Origin: Gemmatimonadota bacterium
GTDB taxonomy: Bacteria; Latescibacterota; UBA2968; UBA8231
Assembly (NCBI GenBank): GCA_026706505.1
Contig: JAPOYQ010000537.1
Location: 1-17,407, forward strand
Direction: 5' to 3'
Length of the DNA: 17,407 nt
Under the pieces are notes generated by a model, which ran no database searches, had not been told where the DNA came from, and saw only the letters and a program-made list of their open reading frames with translations. The translations under genes were made by a program, and so were the position numbers. This document shows, piece after piece, positions 7,695 to 15,259 of this stretch. How positions within the stretch are numbered: position 1 is the stretch's first letter; each line of letters opens with the position of its first letter.

Positions 7695-7760
7695 GCGCTT
7701 CATCTCCCGCGTTGTGCACTGCGGGCTTGAACATATAGGAGCGCGTCTGTTGCAACAAGG

Positions 7761-8984
7761 TCAGTTATGCACTAACGCGGCGTGCGGATTGATGGGCAGT
7801 TCCAAGACCACACAGGCCCCTTGGGCGCAGTCTGCGACGAATAGGCGGCCGTGGTGTTCGCGAGCAATGCCCGCGCATACGCTCAATCCCAATCCGCTGT
7901 GCTGGCTCGACGCCTTGGTCGTGAAGAACGGCGCAAAAATATCGGCCCGGATTCCCTCGGGAATACCCGGCCCATTGTCCTCGACCTCCAGTACAATCCA
8001 GCCTTGACGGGTCGATAGCCGCAGCGCGATTCGCCCTGCGGCTTGCACCTGCTTTATGGCGTCGCGGCTATTTTGGATGAGATTGAGGACGACCTGTTGG
8101 AGCTGACCGGCATGAGCCTTGATATAGGGCAGGTTCGGGGCTGTATCCTCGGTGATTTCAATCTGGTCTTTCAGGAGCGTCCGGCGCATCAACAGGGCAG
8201 TCTCCTGCACGAGGTGGGTGAAGTTGACCCATTCCTTTTGCGTCTTCTGCTGGCGCGCACACGCCAACAACCGCTCGCTGGTGCTGCGCGCCTGCAGGCT
8301 GGCCTCGTACACGACTTGTACGCCGTCGCTGACTGCCAGTGCTAAGGCGCCTTCGCGCAGCAGGCTGATCTCGCCGATGATCACCTCTAAGTGTTCGTTG
8401 ATTTCGCCTGCGAAATCGGCCGTCAGTTGCCCTATCACCCGCAATTTCTGCTCTTGGCGTAGCTGCGCTTCTTTAGCATGCAGCTGCGACAGGTCTTCTT
8501 GCCGGTAGTATAGCCCGCTGAGGACCTCGCCCAAACCCTTAAACAAGCCGACGTCCGCGTCGCTACAGGCGATGGCTTCTTTGCGATAAACGGCTAAGAC
8601 GCCTTGATCAAAGGTCGTTTCGAGAATGGCTCTGACATTGCAACGCATCTGCTGGGCCAGCCAGTCGCATTCCCCGTGACGGCTCGGCGCTCGATAGCAG
8701 GTCGCAGCTGATTTCCACGCCCCCAACACCCACTGCTGTCCTTCCGTTAGCGGCGACCAATACCCATCGGACGTCAAGGGATGGACGCGCATCTTGCACG
8801 CGCCGTTGTCGGCTTGCACCCGGTACAACCGGCAACCGTCATAAGCGACCCCGGCGTGGTCCAGAGTCTGGCGAATCTGCGATAAGACCATGAATTCGCC
8901 TTCTGGTTCTTTGTGCCGCCAAACCGCGAGCCGCAAGTCCCGCAACAGGGCCTCGTTGGTATTACCGCCGCTGTGTTTGCTCAT
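7761..8984 (-). CDS. GAF-type sensor histidine kinase-like protein lacking the phospho-acceptor histidine
   Basis: A 407-residue cytosolic protein without membrane segments. Residues ~15-160 look like a GAF-type sensor region by layout. A coiled-coil linker (~160-185) leads to a HisKA-like two-helix segment (~182-245) and a HATPase_c domain (~290-398). The ATPase boxes are intact: N box VVLNLIQNSRDAIK (298-311), G1 DNGPGIP (336-342), F box FAPFFTTKA (350-358) and G2 GLGLSVC (364-370). The H box reads GQLTADFAGEINEHLEVI, with Gly193 where HisKA proteins of the 'GxxAHexNNpL' type have the phosphorylated His. I start at ATG 8984. A longer TTG start at 9053 lies upstream of the likely transcription start. 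No response regulator is adjacent. It is either a true kinase with a shifted acceptor or a pseudokinase/ATPase signalling partner. Confidence 0.85.
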   Translation of the reverse strand: MSKHSGGNTNEALLRDLRLAVWRHKEPEGEFMVLSQIRQTLDHAGVAYDGCRLYRVQADNGACKMRVHPLTSDGYWSPLTEGQQWVLGAWKSAATCYRAPSRHGECDWLAQQMRCNVRAILETTFDQGVLAVYRKEAIACSDADVGLFKGLGEVLSGLYYRQEDLSQLHAKEAQLRQEQKLRVIGQLTADFAGEINEHLEVIIGEISLLREGALALAVSDGVQVVYEASLQARSTSERLLACARQQKTQKEWVNFTHLVQETALLMRRTLLKDQIEITEDTAPNLPYIKAHAGQLQQVVLNLIQNSRDAIKQVQAAGRIALRLSTRQGWIVLEVEDNGPGIPEGIRADIFAPFFTTKASSQHSGLGLSVCAGIAREHHGRLFVADCAQGACVVLELPINPHAALVHN

Positions 8985-9032
8985 GGTACAATCCGTATTT
9001 TGATATGGAGCAAACGTTTGCAAAACAAGGTA

Positions 9033-9061
9033 ATACCACAAATAATTTTTCAAAAAGTCAA
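9033..9061 (-). promoter_or_regulatory. Candidate sigma-70 promoter of the kinase-like gene
   Basis: On the minus strand, TTGACT (9061-9056) and TGGTAT (9038-9033) are separated by 17 bp in an AT-rich context. The -35 matches consensus at five of six positions; the -10 is weaker. Transcription would begin near 9026, downstream of the TTG alternative start at 9053. This supports ATG 8984 as the real start of the kinase-like protein. Confidence 0.5.
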
Positions 9062-9215
9062 GGATAAAGACGAGTTAGAAACACGCGATTTTACCCCGTT
9101 TACCCGTGGTGATGACGGAATTGTCGGTGTCCCTGCAAACGAAACTCTCTTGTCGCAAACAGCTCGCCCACACAGTGGAGACGCAAAATTGGCCTCTGCG
9201 ATTCGTCCTTGGGTG

Positions 9216-9244
9216 TTGACAAAGTGATGCGCTCTATTTGTGTT
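9216..9244 (+). promoter_or_regulatory. Candidate promoter of hflX (perfect -35, weak -10)
   Basis: A perfect TTGACA at 9216-9221 is followed after 17 bp by TGTGTT (9239-9244), a poor -10. Transcription would start near 9251, ahead of the chosen hflX start at 9280 and after the longer alternative starts at 9238 and 9247. The hexamer may be fortuitous. Confidence 0.35.
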
Positions 9245-9279
9245 TGATGCGCTGCACCACCAAGTCCAAAGAAGGCCGA

Positions 9280-10578
9280 ATGGAAGCAAATCACACTCTG
9301 CACCAAGAACGCGCCATTCTCGTCGGCGTCGCCCTGCCCACGATGCTGGCTTGGGAGGCCGAACACTCTCTCGACGAACTCGGCCGCTTAGTCGCCACCG
9401 CTGGCCTCGTCGAAGCCGAGCGCCAGATCCAACGGCGCGACCGCATCGACCCTGCCCATTACGTCGGCAAGGGCAAGGCCGCCGCTCTCAAGCAGCTTGC
9501 AGCCCAGTGCCAAGCCGATGTGATCGTCTTTGACAACGACCTCTCGCCAGCCCAGATGCGCAACTTGGAGCGCATCACCAAACGCCGCATTCTCGACCGC
9601 AGCGCCGTGATCTTGGACATCTTCGCGCGCCACGCTCGCACCCACACGGCTCAGCTCCAAGTCGAGTTGGCCCAGCTCAACTACCTCCTGCCGCGCCTGA
9701 CTCGCTACTGGACCCACCTGTCGCGCCAAGCCGGCGGCGGGGCCATCCGCGGGATGGGAGCAGCCGGCGTCCGCGGCCCGGGCGAAACCCAATTGGAAAT
9801 CGACCGCCGCCTGATTCGCCGTCAGATCAACTCCCTAGAGGCCAAGCTCGATAAGATCGGCGTGCAGATGGCGACCAACCGCAAAAATCGTGCGGATGTT
9901 TTTAAGGTGGCCCTCGTGGGTTATACCAACGCCGGCAAGTCCACCCTGATGAGGGCGCTCTCCGGCGCGGATGTCCTAGTCGAGGACCAGCTCTTTGCCA
10001 CCTTGGACTCGACCACTCGCGCCGTTGATCTCGACCGCAACCACAAGATCCTGCTCACCGACACGGTCGGTTTCATCAACCGCCTGCCCCACCACTTGTT
10101 TGCCTCTTTCCGCGCCACGCTCGAAGAGGCCGTGGAGGCCGACTTGCTGCTCCACGTGATCGACTTGAGTTTTCCATACTACGAGTCGCAAATCGCCACG
10201 GTCGAGGAAGTTCTTCACAGCCTCGGACTTGCGGACAGTCCTACCCTGATGGTGTACAACAAAATCGACCAAGTAGCCCCCGGCGAAGAAGAGCGGATCG
10301 TGGCTGCGTACGCGGACCGCGAAGATGCCATCGCAGTCTCGGCCAGCCGGGCTATCAATCTCGACGCACTGCGCGACAAGATCCGCGCGTACAGCGTCGC
10401 TGGGGACGTCACCTTGGAACTACAGGTCCCCCAAGCCGAAGGCCGGCTCTTGGCCTATTTACACCAACAGGGTCAGGTCCTCGCAGAAACCTACACGGGC
10501 AACGACGTCTGCTTGTGCGTGCGCTTGGAAAAGACTTGGGCCAAGCGCTGGCGGCTAGATCGCTTCATCCTCACCTAG
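9280..10578 (+). CDS. hflX: Ribosome-associated GTPase HflX
   Basis: A 432-residue GTPase that in studied bacteria splits stalled or hibernating ribosomes. The N-terminal HflX domain (~10-190) carries YVGKGKAAAL and VFDNDLSPAQMRNLE, and the Gly-rich loop plus GPGETQLEIDRRLI (167-180). The G domain follows: G1 GYTNAGKS (214-221), G2/switch I around Thr241-Thr246, G3 DTVGF (261-265), G4 NKID (327-330) and G5 SAS (354-356). The C-terminal HflX-type domain is about residues 378-432. ATG 9280 has AAGG about 5 nt upstream; in-frame starts at 9238 (TTG) and 9247 (ATG) add residues without family similarity. It is likely first of a co-oriented set with the methyltransferase, isomerase and binding protein, although the functions are not obviously linked. 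Confidence 0.95.
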   Translation: MEANHTLHQERAILVGVALPTMLAWEAEHSLDELGRLVATAGLVEAERQIQRRDRIDPAHYVGKGKAAALKQLAAQCQADVIVFDNDLSPAQMRNLERITKRRILDRSAVILDIFARHARTHTAQLQVELAQLNYLLPRLTRYWTHLSRQAGGGAIRGMGAAGVRGPGETQLEIDRRLIRRQINSLEAKLDKIGVQMATNRKNRADVFKVALVGYTNAGKSTLMRALSGADVLVEDQLFATLDSTTRAVDLDRNHKILLTDTVGFINRLPHHLFASFRATLEEAVEADLLLHVIDLSFPYYESQIATVEEVLHSLGLADSPTLMVYNKIDQVAPGEEERIVAAYADREDAIAVSASRAINLDALRDKIRAYSVAGDVTLELQVPQAEGRLLAYLHQQGQVLAETYTGNDVCLCVRLEKTWAKRWRLDRFILT

Positions 10579-10639
10579 TCCGACGGCTCAGACCTACTAT
10601 CGCGATTAAAGGCCGTTGCATTGGCGGATAACGCGTTGC

Positions 10640-11449
10640 ATGCAAACTAACCGAGAAACGGAACCACAACTCGCCTTCGCCATAACCACCGTTTCGCGCC
10701 CCGGCCCTCAGGAGCTTGCGAATGCACATTGCCTTGCCGACGAAACTGGCTACCGCTATGTACCCCGCGCCCGCCGCTCGCTCTCTGGAATTGCCGCGGT
10801 CGAGGCACTCACGGGCCTGATCGTCGTCGAGCGCGGTAATCTCAACCTCTGGGTCGCAGGACGGTGCCTCCGCTACCATCCCAACATGGCCAAATTGCGG
10901 ATCCTCGCCTTGAAACAAGGCAAACACGACATTTTGGTTGATGCCTTGCAACTCAAATTAGGTGACTGCGTCCTCGACTGTACCTGCGGTCTGGGTGCGG
11001 ACGCTATCGTTGCCTCTTGCAAGGTCGGCGCGACGGGTCGCGTCCGCGCCCTCGAAGCCTCGCCGCTATTGGCCCTGCTGGTCGAGCGTGGCATGGCCTC
11101 CTATGCGCTCGATGATCCGCCCGATCTCGCCCCTGCCATGCGCCGCGTCGAAATCCTAAACGCCGACTATGCCGATTACTTGCGTCGCGAAGCCGACAAC
11201 GCTTGGGATGTCGTTTACTTCGATCCCATGTTTAGCGAAACTATTGCCGACGCTCAGGGCCTAGATCTGGTCCGTTGTTTGGCTTGGGTGGGTGGTCCGT
11301 CTCCTGCGGATCTAGGCGAGGCCCGCCGCGTCGCCCGCTGTCGAGTGGTGATGAAGGATCGCCGGCCCGGCCGCTTGCTTGCTCGCCTTGGTTTCGCCAA
11401 AGTCGAAGAGAGTCGCCGCGTCTGCTACGGCGTGCTGCCCGCTTGGTAG
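10640..11449 (+). CDS. RsmJ-like class I SAM-dependent methyltransferase
   Basis: A 269-residue Rossmann-fold methyltransferase resembling RsmJ (16S rRNA m2G1516 methylase in E. coli). Motif I is VLDCTCGLGADAI (111-123), an acidic motif II is Glu139 (RALEAS), and the catalytic-type motif is YFDPMF (193-198), the RsmJ-specific 'DPMF'. VVMKDRRPGRLLARLGF follows near the C-terminus. Residues ~10-80 (AFAITTVSRP..., GYRYVPR...) form an N-terminal extension that I recall from a Firmicutes-type branch annotated only as methyltransferase. An rRNA substrate is therefore plausible but unproven. I chose ATG 10640 over TTG 10616; neither has a strong Shine-Dalgarno. It lies 61 nt after hflX, and both being ribosome-linked would be a sensible pairing. 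Confidence 0.8.
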   Translation: MQTNRETEPQLAFAITTVSRPGPQELANAHCLADETGYRYVPRARRSLSGIAAVEALTGLIVVERGNLNLWVAGRCLRYHPNMAKLRILALKQGKHDILVDALQLKLGDCVLDCTCGLGADAIVASCKVGATGRVRALEASPLLALLVERGMASYALDDPPDLAPAMRRVEILNADYADYLRREADNAWDVVYFDPMFSETIADAQGLDLVRCLAWVGGPSPADLGEARRVARCRVVMKDRRPGRLLARLGFAKVEESRRVCYGVLPAW

Positions 11450-11479
11450 AGACGTTTTATCCGCTGAAAGGAACGAATC

Positions 11480-12253
11480 GTGGAGCTATCCTGTTGTGCT
11501 TGGGCCTTGACTGACTCGGAAGAAGACGCCCTTACTGCGTTGGCCGCTATCGGCTTCCGCTCCATTGATGTGCAGGCAAAGACCTTTGTCAGTCCAGAGT
11601 CGCGAGCGCGCATCGACGATCTCGGCCTGTCGGTCTCCTGCCTCGCGCTGTGTTTTAACATGGAAGACGGCGCGGCCCTCGACGGCGCAACAGCCGCCGC
11701 TCGACAAGCCGCCCTTGATCACTGTCGGGAGGCGCTGGACCACGCCGCCGACCTTGGTGCCGACACCGCGTATGTAGTCCCAGGGTCCGACCCAGCCGCG
11801 CTGCTCCAGTTTAGTAAGGCCTTGGGGCAAGTGGCTGATTTCGCGGCTGCACGCGCGATTCGCGTCGGGGTTGAGCATTTCCCCGGCAAGGCGCTGCCGA
11901 CGGCCGCCGGGACCTTGGAGTACTTGTCCAGCCTAAACCATCCCAACCTCTACTTGCTCCTCGACACCGGCCATCTACAGATGTCCAAGGAAAATCCGGC
12001 CGAGGTCATAGCCGCCGCCGGAGACCGGCTCGGATACGTGCACCTAGATGACAACGACGGGGAGGGCGATTTGCACTGGTCCTTGCTGGAAGGCGTGCTG
12101 ACCGAAGAAGCGCTAGCCGCGACTTTCTCCGCCCTCGCCCTAAGCCCATACGCTGGCCCGGCAAGCATTGAACTCAGCCCTCAACTCTCCGACCCTGTAG
12201 CCGCCCTAACCCAAAGCCGCGCTCGTGCCCTGGAAGCGGCTAAAAGAGAGTAG
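11480..12253 (+). CDS. Sugar phosphate isomerase/epimerase-like TIM barrel (AP endonuclease 2 superfamily)
   Basis: A 257-residue xylose-isomerase-like TIM-barrel protein, of usual length for the superfamily. Metal-binding positions can be read: Glu132 in GVEHFPGK, Asp162 and His165 in LLDTGHLQMS, His188 in GYVHLDDND, His199 in DLHWSLLEG, and Glu231 in SIELSPQL. Known of the family: a divalent metal-dependent ketose/aldose isomerase or epimerase, with members such as IolE/IolI-like and hydroxypyruvate isomerase-like enzymes. The substrate cannot be told from the sequence. GTG 11480 is supported by an AAAGGAA Shine-Dalgarno 7 nt upstream. It is 3 nt before the substrate-binding protein gene in the same frame, so the two are very likely co-transcribed and may act on the same imported compound. 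Confidence 0.85.
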   Translation: MELSCCAWALTDSEEDALTALAAIGFRSIDVQAKTFVSPESRARIDDLGLSVSCLALCFNMEDGAALDGATAAARQAALDHCREALDHAADLGADTAYVVPGSDPAALLQFSKALGQVADFAAARAIRVGVEHFPGKALPTAAGTLEYLSSLNHPNLYLLLDTGHLQMSKENPAEVIAAAGDRLGYVHLDDNDGEGDLHWSLLEGVLTEEALAATFSALALSPYAGPASIELSPQLSDPVAALTQSRARALEAAKRE

Positions 12254-12256
12254 TCA

Positions 12257-13990
12257 ATGCCTATTTATATCCTGCTTTTAGCCACCTTACCCATCATCGC
12301 CTGTAGTGGCGGCGAGGGTGGATATGTTCTCAAAAAGGTGCCGCGCAACCGGACCTTGATCATGGACTGCTCCGAGGCCAATACCTGCTCCGGCCAGATC
12401 CAGGATTACAACTCCTTCAACCCCTTCATTCCGGGTGGCATCTCGCGGATAGGATATAACTTCCTCTACGAGCCGCTCTACTTCTTCAATGCCTACGAAG
12501 AAAATTCTGAGCTAACACCCTGGATCGCCGAGAGCCATCATTTCAACGAGGACTACACCGAACTTGTGGTCAAAATTCGTCCGGGCGTCGAGTGGAGCGA
12601 CGGGCATCCTTGGTCGGCGCACGACTTTGCCTTTACCATCAACATGCTCGTGGAGCACGCTCCACAGCTCGTGTACTCGACGGATATGGCGACTTGGGTC
12701 GAAGAAGCGGTCGCCCTCGACAGCTTGACGGCGCGCGTCGCGCTCAAGGCACCCAACCCGCGCTTCCTTTTCAGCTACTTCGTCCACAGCGGCGACCAAG
12801 GCGTCCCCATTGTGCCCAAGCACATCTGGGAAGGCAAAGATCCGCTGACTTTTTCCAACTTTGACCTGAGTAAGGGCTGGCCGGTTCTGACCGGCCCCTA
12901 TCGCATTGTGCGCTCGGAACCAGCCCAACGGATCTGGGATCTGCGCGAGGGCTGGTGGGCTGAGAAACTAGGCTTTCAGGAGTTACCCCAGGTCGAGCGG
13001 CTGATCTACCTGACCTATATGGAGGAGCACAAGCGCGTGCAAAACCTGATCGCCAACAACATCGACACCTGCTTGGAACTGCGTCCGGCCAACATGGTCT
13101 CCTTATTGGAGCGCAATCGCAACATCACGACTTGGACGGGCCGCGAGCCGCCGTACAGCTACATCACTTGGTGGCCCATATCCCTGGGGTTCAATGGGCT
13201 GGAGGCCCCTTGGTCCGACCCGGAGATGCGCCGCGCGGTCAATTACGCCATCGACCGCGACCAGCTCGTAGCCATAGGCTGGCAAAACTCCGGTGCGTGG
13301 ACCCTGCTGCCCTTGCCCGATCTCCCGCAGATGCATCGGTACTTTACTCTCGCCGAGGACTTGGTCGCCGAGCACCAAGTCGGCGTCTTCGACTTGGAAA
13401 AGAGCGCTGAGATTCTCACCCGCAAAGGCTACGAACACAACGGGGTCTTCTGGGAAAAGGACGGGCAGCGCCTGAGCATGGTCATCGACATCTTCTCCCA
13501 CTTTCAGGATCTGACGCCAGTGCTCATCGCCCAGCTCAAAAAGGCCGGCATCGACGCCTCCTTCCGCATGACCTCGGATTTTACCACGCGCCTGCGCCAG
13601 GGCACAGCCCGCGCGTACCTGATCGGCAACTTTAGCTCTATGCGCGATCCCTATTTTGTGCTGCGCCAGTACCACAGCCGCTTTGTCCAGCCCACCGGGG
13701 AACCAGCCGACATGCCTTGGCGCTGGCAAAACCTGGCCTACGACGCGCTGATCGATCAGATGGGCCAGACCCCGACCGACGCCTCGGAGATGGACGAGCT
13801 CTACCGCGAGGCTATGGACCTTTGGCTGGCCGAGTTGCCCTCCATCCCCCTCGTCCAATGGCCGCACCGCATCCCGCACAACGAGACCTATTGGACCAAC
13901 TGGCCTAGCGCGGAAAATCCCTATATCAATAGCGCTTACTGGAGCCGCACTTGGCTCTTGGTGCTGCTGAACTTGCGGCCGCAGGTGTGA
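12257..13990 (+). CDS. ABC transporter substrate-binding lipoprotein, family 5 (peptide/oligosaccharide type)
   Basis: A 577-residue periplasmic or membrane-anchored solute-binding protein. Residues 1-16 are a short signal peptide ending in a lipobox-like LPIIAC, with Cys16 as the lipidation site. Its n-region (MPIY) has no Lys/Arg, which is unusual. The start is fixed because an in-frame stop lies at 12251-12253. Family 5 features include YNFLYEPLYFFNA (67-79), KIRPGVEWSDGHPWSAHDFAFT (106-127, key VEWSDG), LTGPYRIVRSEP (211-222) and RRAVNYAIDRDQLVAIGW (325-342). Late motifs are DPYFVLRQYHS and PLVQWPHRIPHNETYWTNWP. Known members bind oligopeptides, nickel or sugars; the ligand is not predictable here. 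No permease or ATPase is adjacent, so the transporter is encoded elsewhere or the protein acts alone. Confidence 0.9.
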   Translation: MPIYILLLATLPIIACSGGEGGYVLKKVPRNRTLIMDCSEANTCSGQIQDYNSFNPFIPGGISRIGYNFLYEPLYFFNAYEENSELTPWIAESHHFNEDYTELVVKIRPGVEWSDGHPWSAHDFAFTINMLVEHAPQLVYSTDMATWVEEAVALDSLTARVALKAPNPRFLFSYFVHSGDQGVPIVPKHIWEGKDPLTFSNFDLSKGWPVLTGPYRIVRSEPAQRIWDLREGWWAEKLGFQELPQVERLIYLTYMEEHKRVQNLIANNIDTCLELRPANMVSLLERNRNITTWTGREPPYSYITWWPISLGFNGLEAPWSDPEMRRAVNYAIDRDQLVAIGWQNSGAWTLLPLPDLPQMHRYFTLAEDLVAEHQVGVFDLEKSAEILTRKGYEHNGVFWEKDGQRLSMVIDIFSHFQDLTPVLIAQLKKAGIDASFRMTSDFTTRLRQGTARAYLIGNFSSMRDPYFVLRQYHSRFVQPTGEPADMPWRWQNLAYDALIDQMGQTPTDASEMDELYREAMDLWLAELPSIPLVQWPHRIPHNETYWTNWPSAENPYINSAYWSRTWLLVLLNLRPQV

Positions 13991-14021
13991 GGGGTACAAA
14001 CGGCTACTCACCGCCGTAGCA
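13991..14021. other. Short convergent intergenic gap with a weak hairpin
   Basis: Only 31 bp separate the stop of the binding protein (plus strand) and the stop of the HTH-citrate synthase (minus strand). The gap contains GCTAC...GTAGC (5-bp arms, 8-nt loop) without a T-run on either strand. A dedicated intrinsic terminator is therefore not supported, and transcripts may overlap. Confidence 0.35.
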
Positions 14022-15257
14022 TTAACCCGACGCACGGCGTGGATCGGGTCCCGTGTACTTAGCGCGCGGTCGTATCAGGCGTCCGGTCTGATATTGCTCA
14101 ATGGCGTGGGCGATCCAGCCGATGGTTCGGCCGAGACAGAACAGCAACAGGGCTGTTCCTTGCTCCAAGCCCAAGGCCCGGCGCAGGGTCACCAGCCCCA
14201 GGTCCACATTGTGGGCAAGCCCCGTCCGCTTCCCGACTTCCTCGATCAAGGCTTTCGCCAGCGCCAATTCCAAAGCATTGGGGACTGCTTCCTCCAGCAA
14301 TTCCATGAGGATCTTCGCACGGGGGTCAACGCCTCGATAGACCACGTGTCCGAAGCCTTCGATTACATCTCCCCGCTTGAGTCTGCTGGTAATGGTATCG
14401 CCCACGCTGTTCGCTGATTCAGCTTCGTCCCACAAGGCTTCCAGCCGACTGGTCGCTCCACCGTGACGGGGACCTTGCAGGGCGCTGAGGCCAGCCGTTA
14501 CCACCGCATACAGACTGGCCCCGCTCGAAGCCACGGTGCGGCAAGTAAACGTCGAGACGTTGAGCTCGTGATCGGCACACAGAATCAGGGCCGCTTTGAT
14601 CAACCGAGCCGTTTCCGGTCGTCCGGGTAGCCAAGCGCTCTGCAGCGTCTGCGCGATGCCGCTGTCGGTTTTGTCTTGGGCAGTGGCAATCAGCGTCATG
14701 GACCGGAGAATGCGAGCGCCGCACTGGTGGATGTACGGAGGTGCAGTGGCGAAGGCTGCTGGATCGGTCGCTCCTATCGCGGGAAGCAGTGCCTGCATCT
14801 GCTCGACTTTTGACAACTGCGCAAGCTCTGCGATGAGAGTTGGACTGATGCCGTTCAGCCGGGTCTCGCCGGCGAATTCCTCGATCTGCAGAGAGCGATC
14901 TCCCGTCCATAGCAACGCGGCCACTTCCTCCACCGTGCTCTCACCCGCCAGTTTGCTGACGCTGATCCCCCGATAGTAGAGGTCGTCATCGTCGATTCGA
15001 CTTAGAGCAGACTCCAGTACTGGGTCCCCTGTTCTCAGGGCCTGCTCGGCAGCTACTTCGGGCCGCGCCCGAAGCTCCTTATGGCGGCGGAGACGTTCGA
15101 TGTCTTCGCGGTAGTACTGGCGAGTGCGATGTCGCTGATTCCCCGTTTCGGAACGAATCAGGCCGCGGCTTACATAGGCATAGAGGGTCTGCGGCCGGAT
15201 TCCCAACTCGGCACAGGCCTCTTTAGCGGATAAATAGCGCGAAGGAGTCATCGTCAT
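14022..15257 (-). CDS. Citrate synthase family protein with N-terminal MerR-like helix-turn-helix
   Basis: This 411-residue fusion starts with a MerR/excisionase-type HTH at residues ~7-62 (YLSAKEACAELGIRPQTLYAYV, then RQYYREDIERLRRHK). A citrate synthase fold follows at ~90-405. Active-site landmarks: His230 in ADHELNVSTF, His265 in GPRHGGA, His304 in GFGHVVYRGVDPRA, Asp352 in HNVDLGL, Arg377 in GRTIGWIAHAIEQ and RPRA at 396-399. The residue after His304, normally Arg (GFGHRVY) and an oxaloacetate-carboxylate ligand, is Val305. The HTH suggests a DNA-binding enzyme or sensor rather than a simple TCA enzyme. ATG 15257 lacks a clear Shine-Dalgarno; ATG 15251 is an in-frame alternative. It is transcribed divergently from a stand-alone paralogue. 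HTH-bearing citrate synthase homologues occur in other bacteria, but I know of no described role. Confidence 0.88.
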   Translation of the reverse strand: MTMTPSRYLSAKEACAELGIRPQTLYAYVSRGLIRSETGNQRHRTRQYYREDIERLRRHKELRARPEVAAEQALRTGDPVLESALSRIDDDDLYYRGISVSKLAGESTVEEVAALLWTGDRSLQIEEFAGETRLNGISPTLIAELAQLSKVEQMQALLPAIGATDPAAFATAPPYIHQCGARILRSMTLIATAQDKTDSGIAQTLQSAWLPGRPETARLIKAALILCADHELNVSTFTCRTVASSGASLYAVVTAGLSALQGPRHGGATSRLEALWDEAESANSVGDTITSRLKRGDVIEGFGHVVYRGVDPRAKILMELLEEAVPNALELALAKALIEEVGKRTGLAHNVDLGLVTLRRALGLEQGTALLLFCLGRTIGWIAHAIEQYQTGRLIRPRAKYTGPDPRRASG

Positions 15258-15259
15258 AG

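Larger units (their letters stand above)
8985..9279 (+). other. Divergent intergenic regulatory region, no gene seen
   Basis: These 295 bases separate the minus-strand kinase-like gene from plus-strand hflX. The left part (about 8995-9095) is clearly more AT-rich than the surrounding genes and holds a candidate promoter for the minus-strand gene. The right part holds a TTGACA hexamer pointing towards hflX. Short ORFs crossing it on both strands show no family motifs and I regard them as chance. No RNA gene, clear hairpin terminator or repeat was seen. Confidence 0.6.

Noticed and set aside
7706..7725. CCCGC...GCGGG inverted repeat next to the gluconokinase Shine-Dalgarno, considered as an RNA switch
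   Set aside because: The stem is only 5 bp with a 10-nt loop and has no larger conserved-looking structure, so it is expected by chance in GC-rich DNA.
8913..9227. A 104-codon plus-strand frame across the kinase start and intergenic region
   Set aside because: It begins antisense to the kinase-like gene and shows no domain, no supporting ribosome site and no continuity of composition.
13103..14035. A 310-codon open frame on the minus strand inside the substrate-binding protein gene
   Set aside because: The plus-strand product is a clear family 5 binding protein, and the antisense translation has no recognisable motif and low-complexity Arg/Gly/Pro-rich character.
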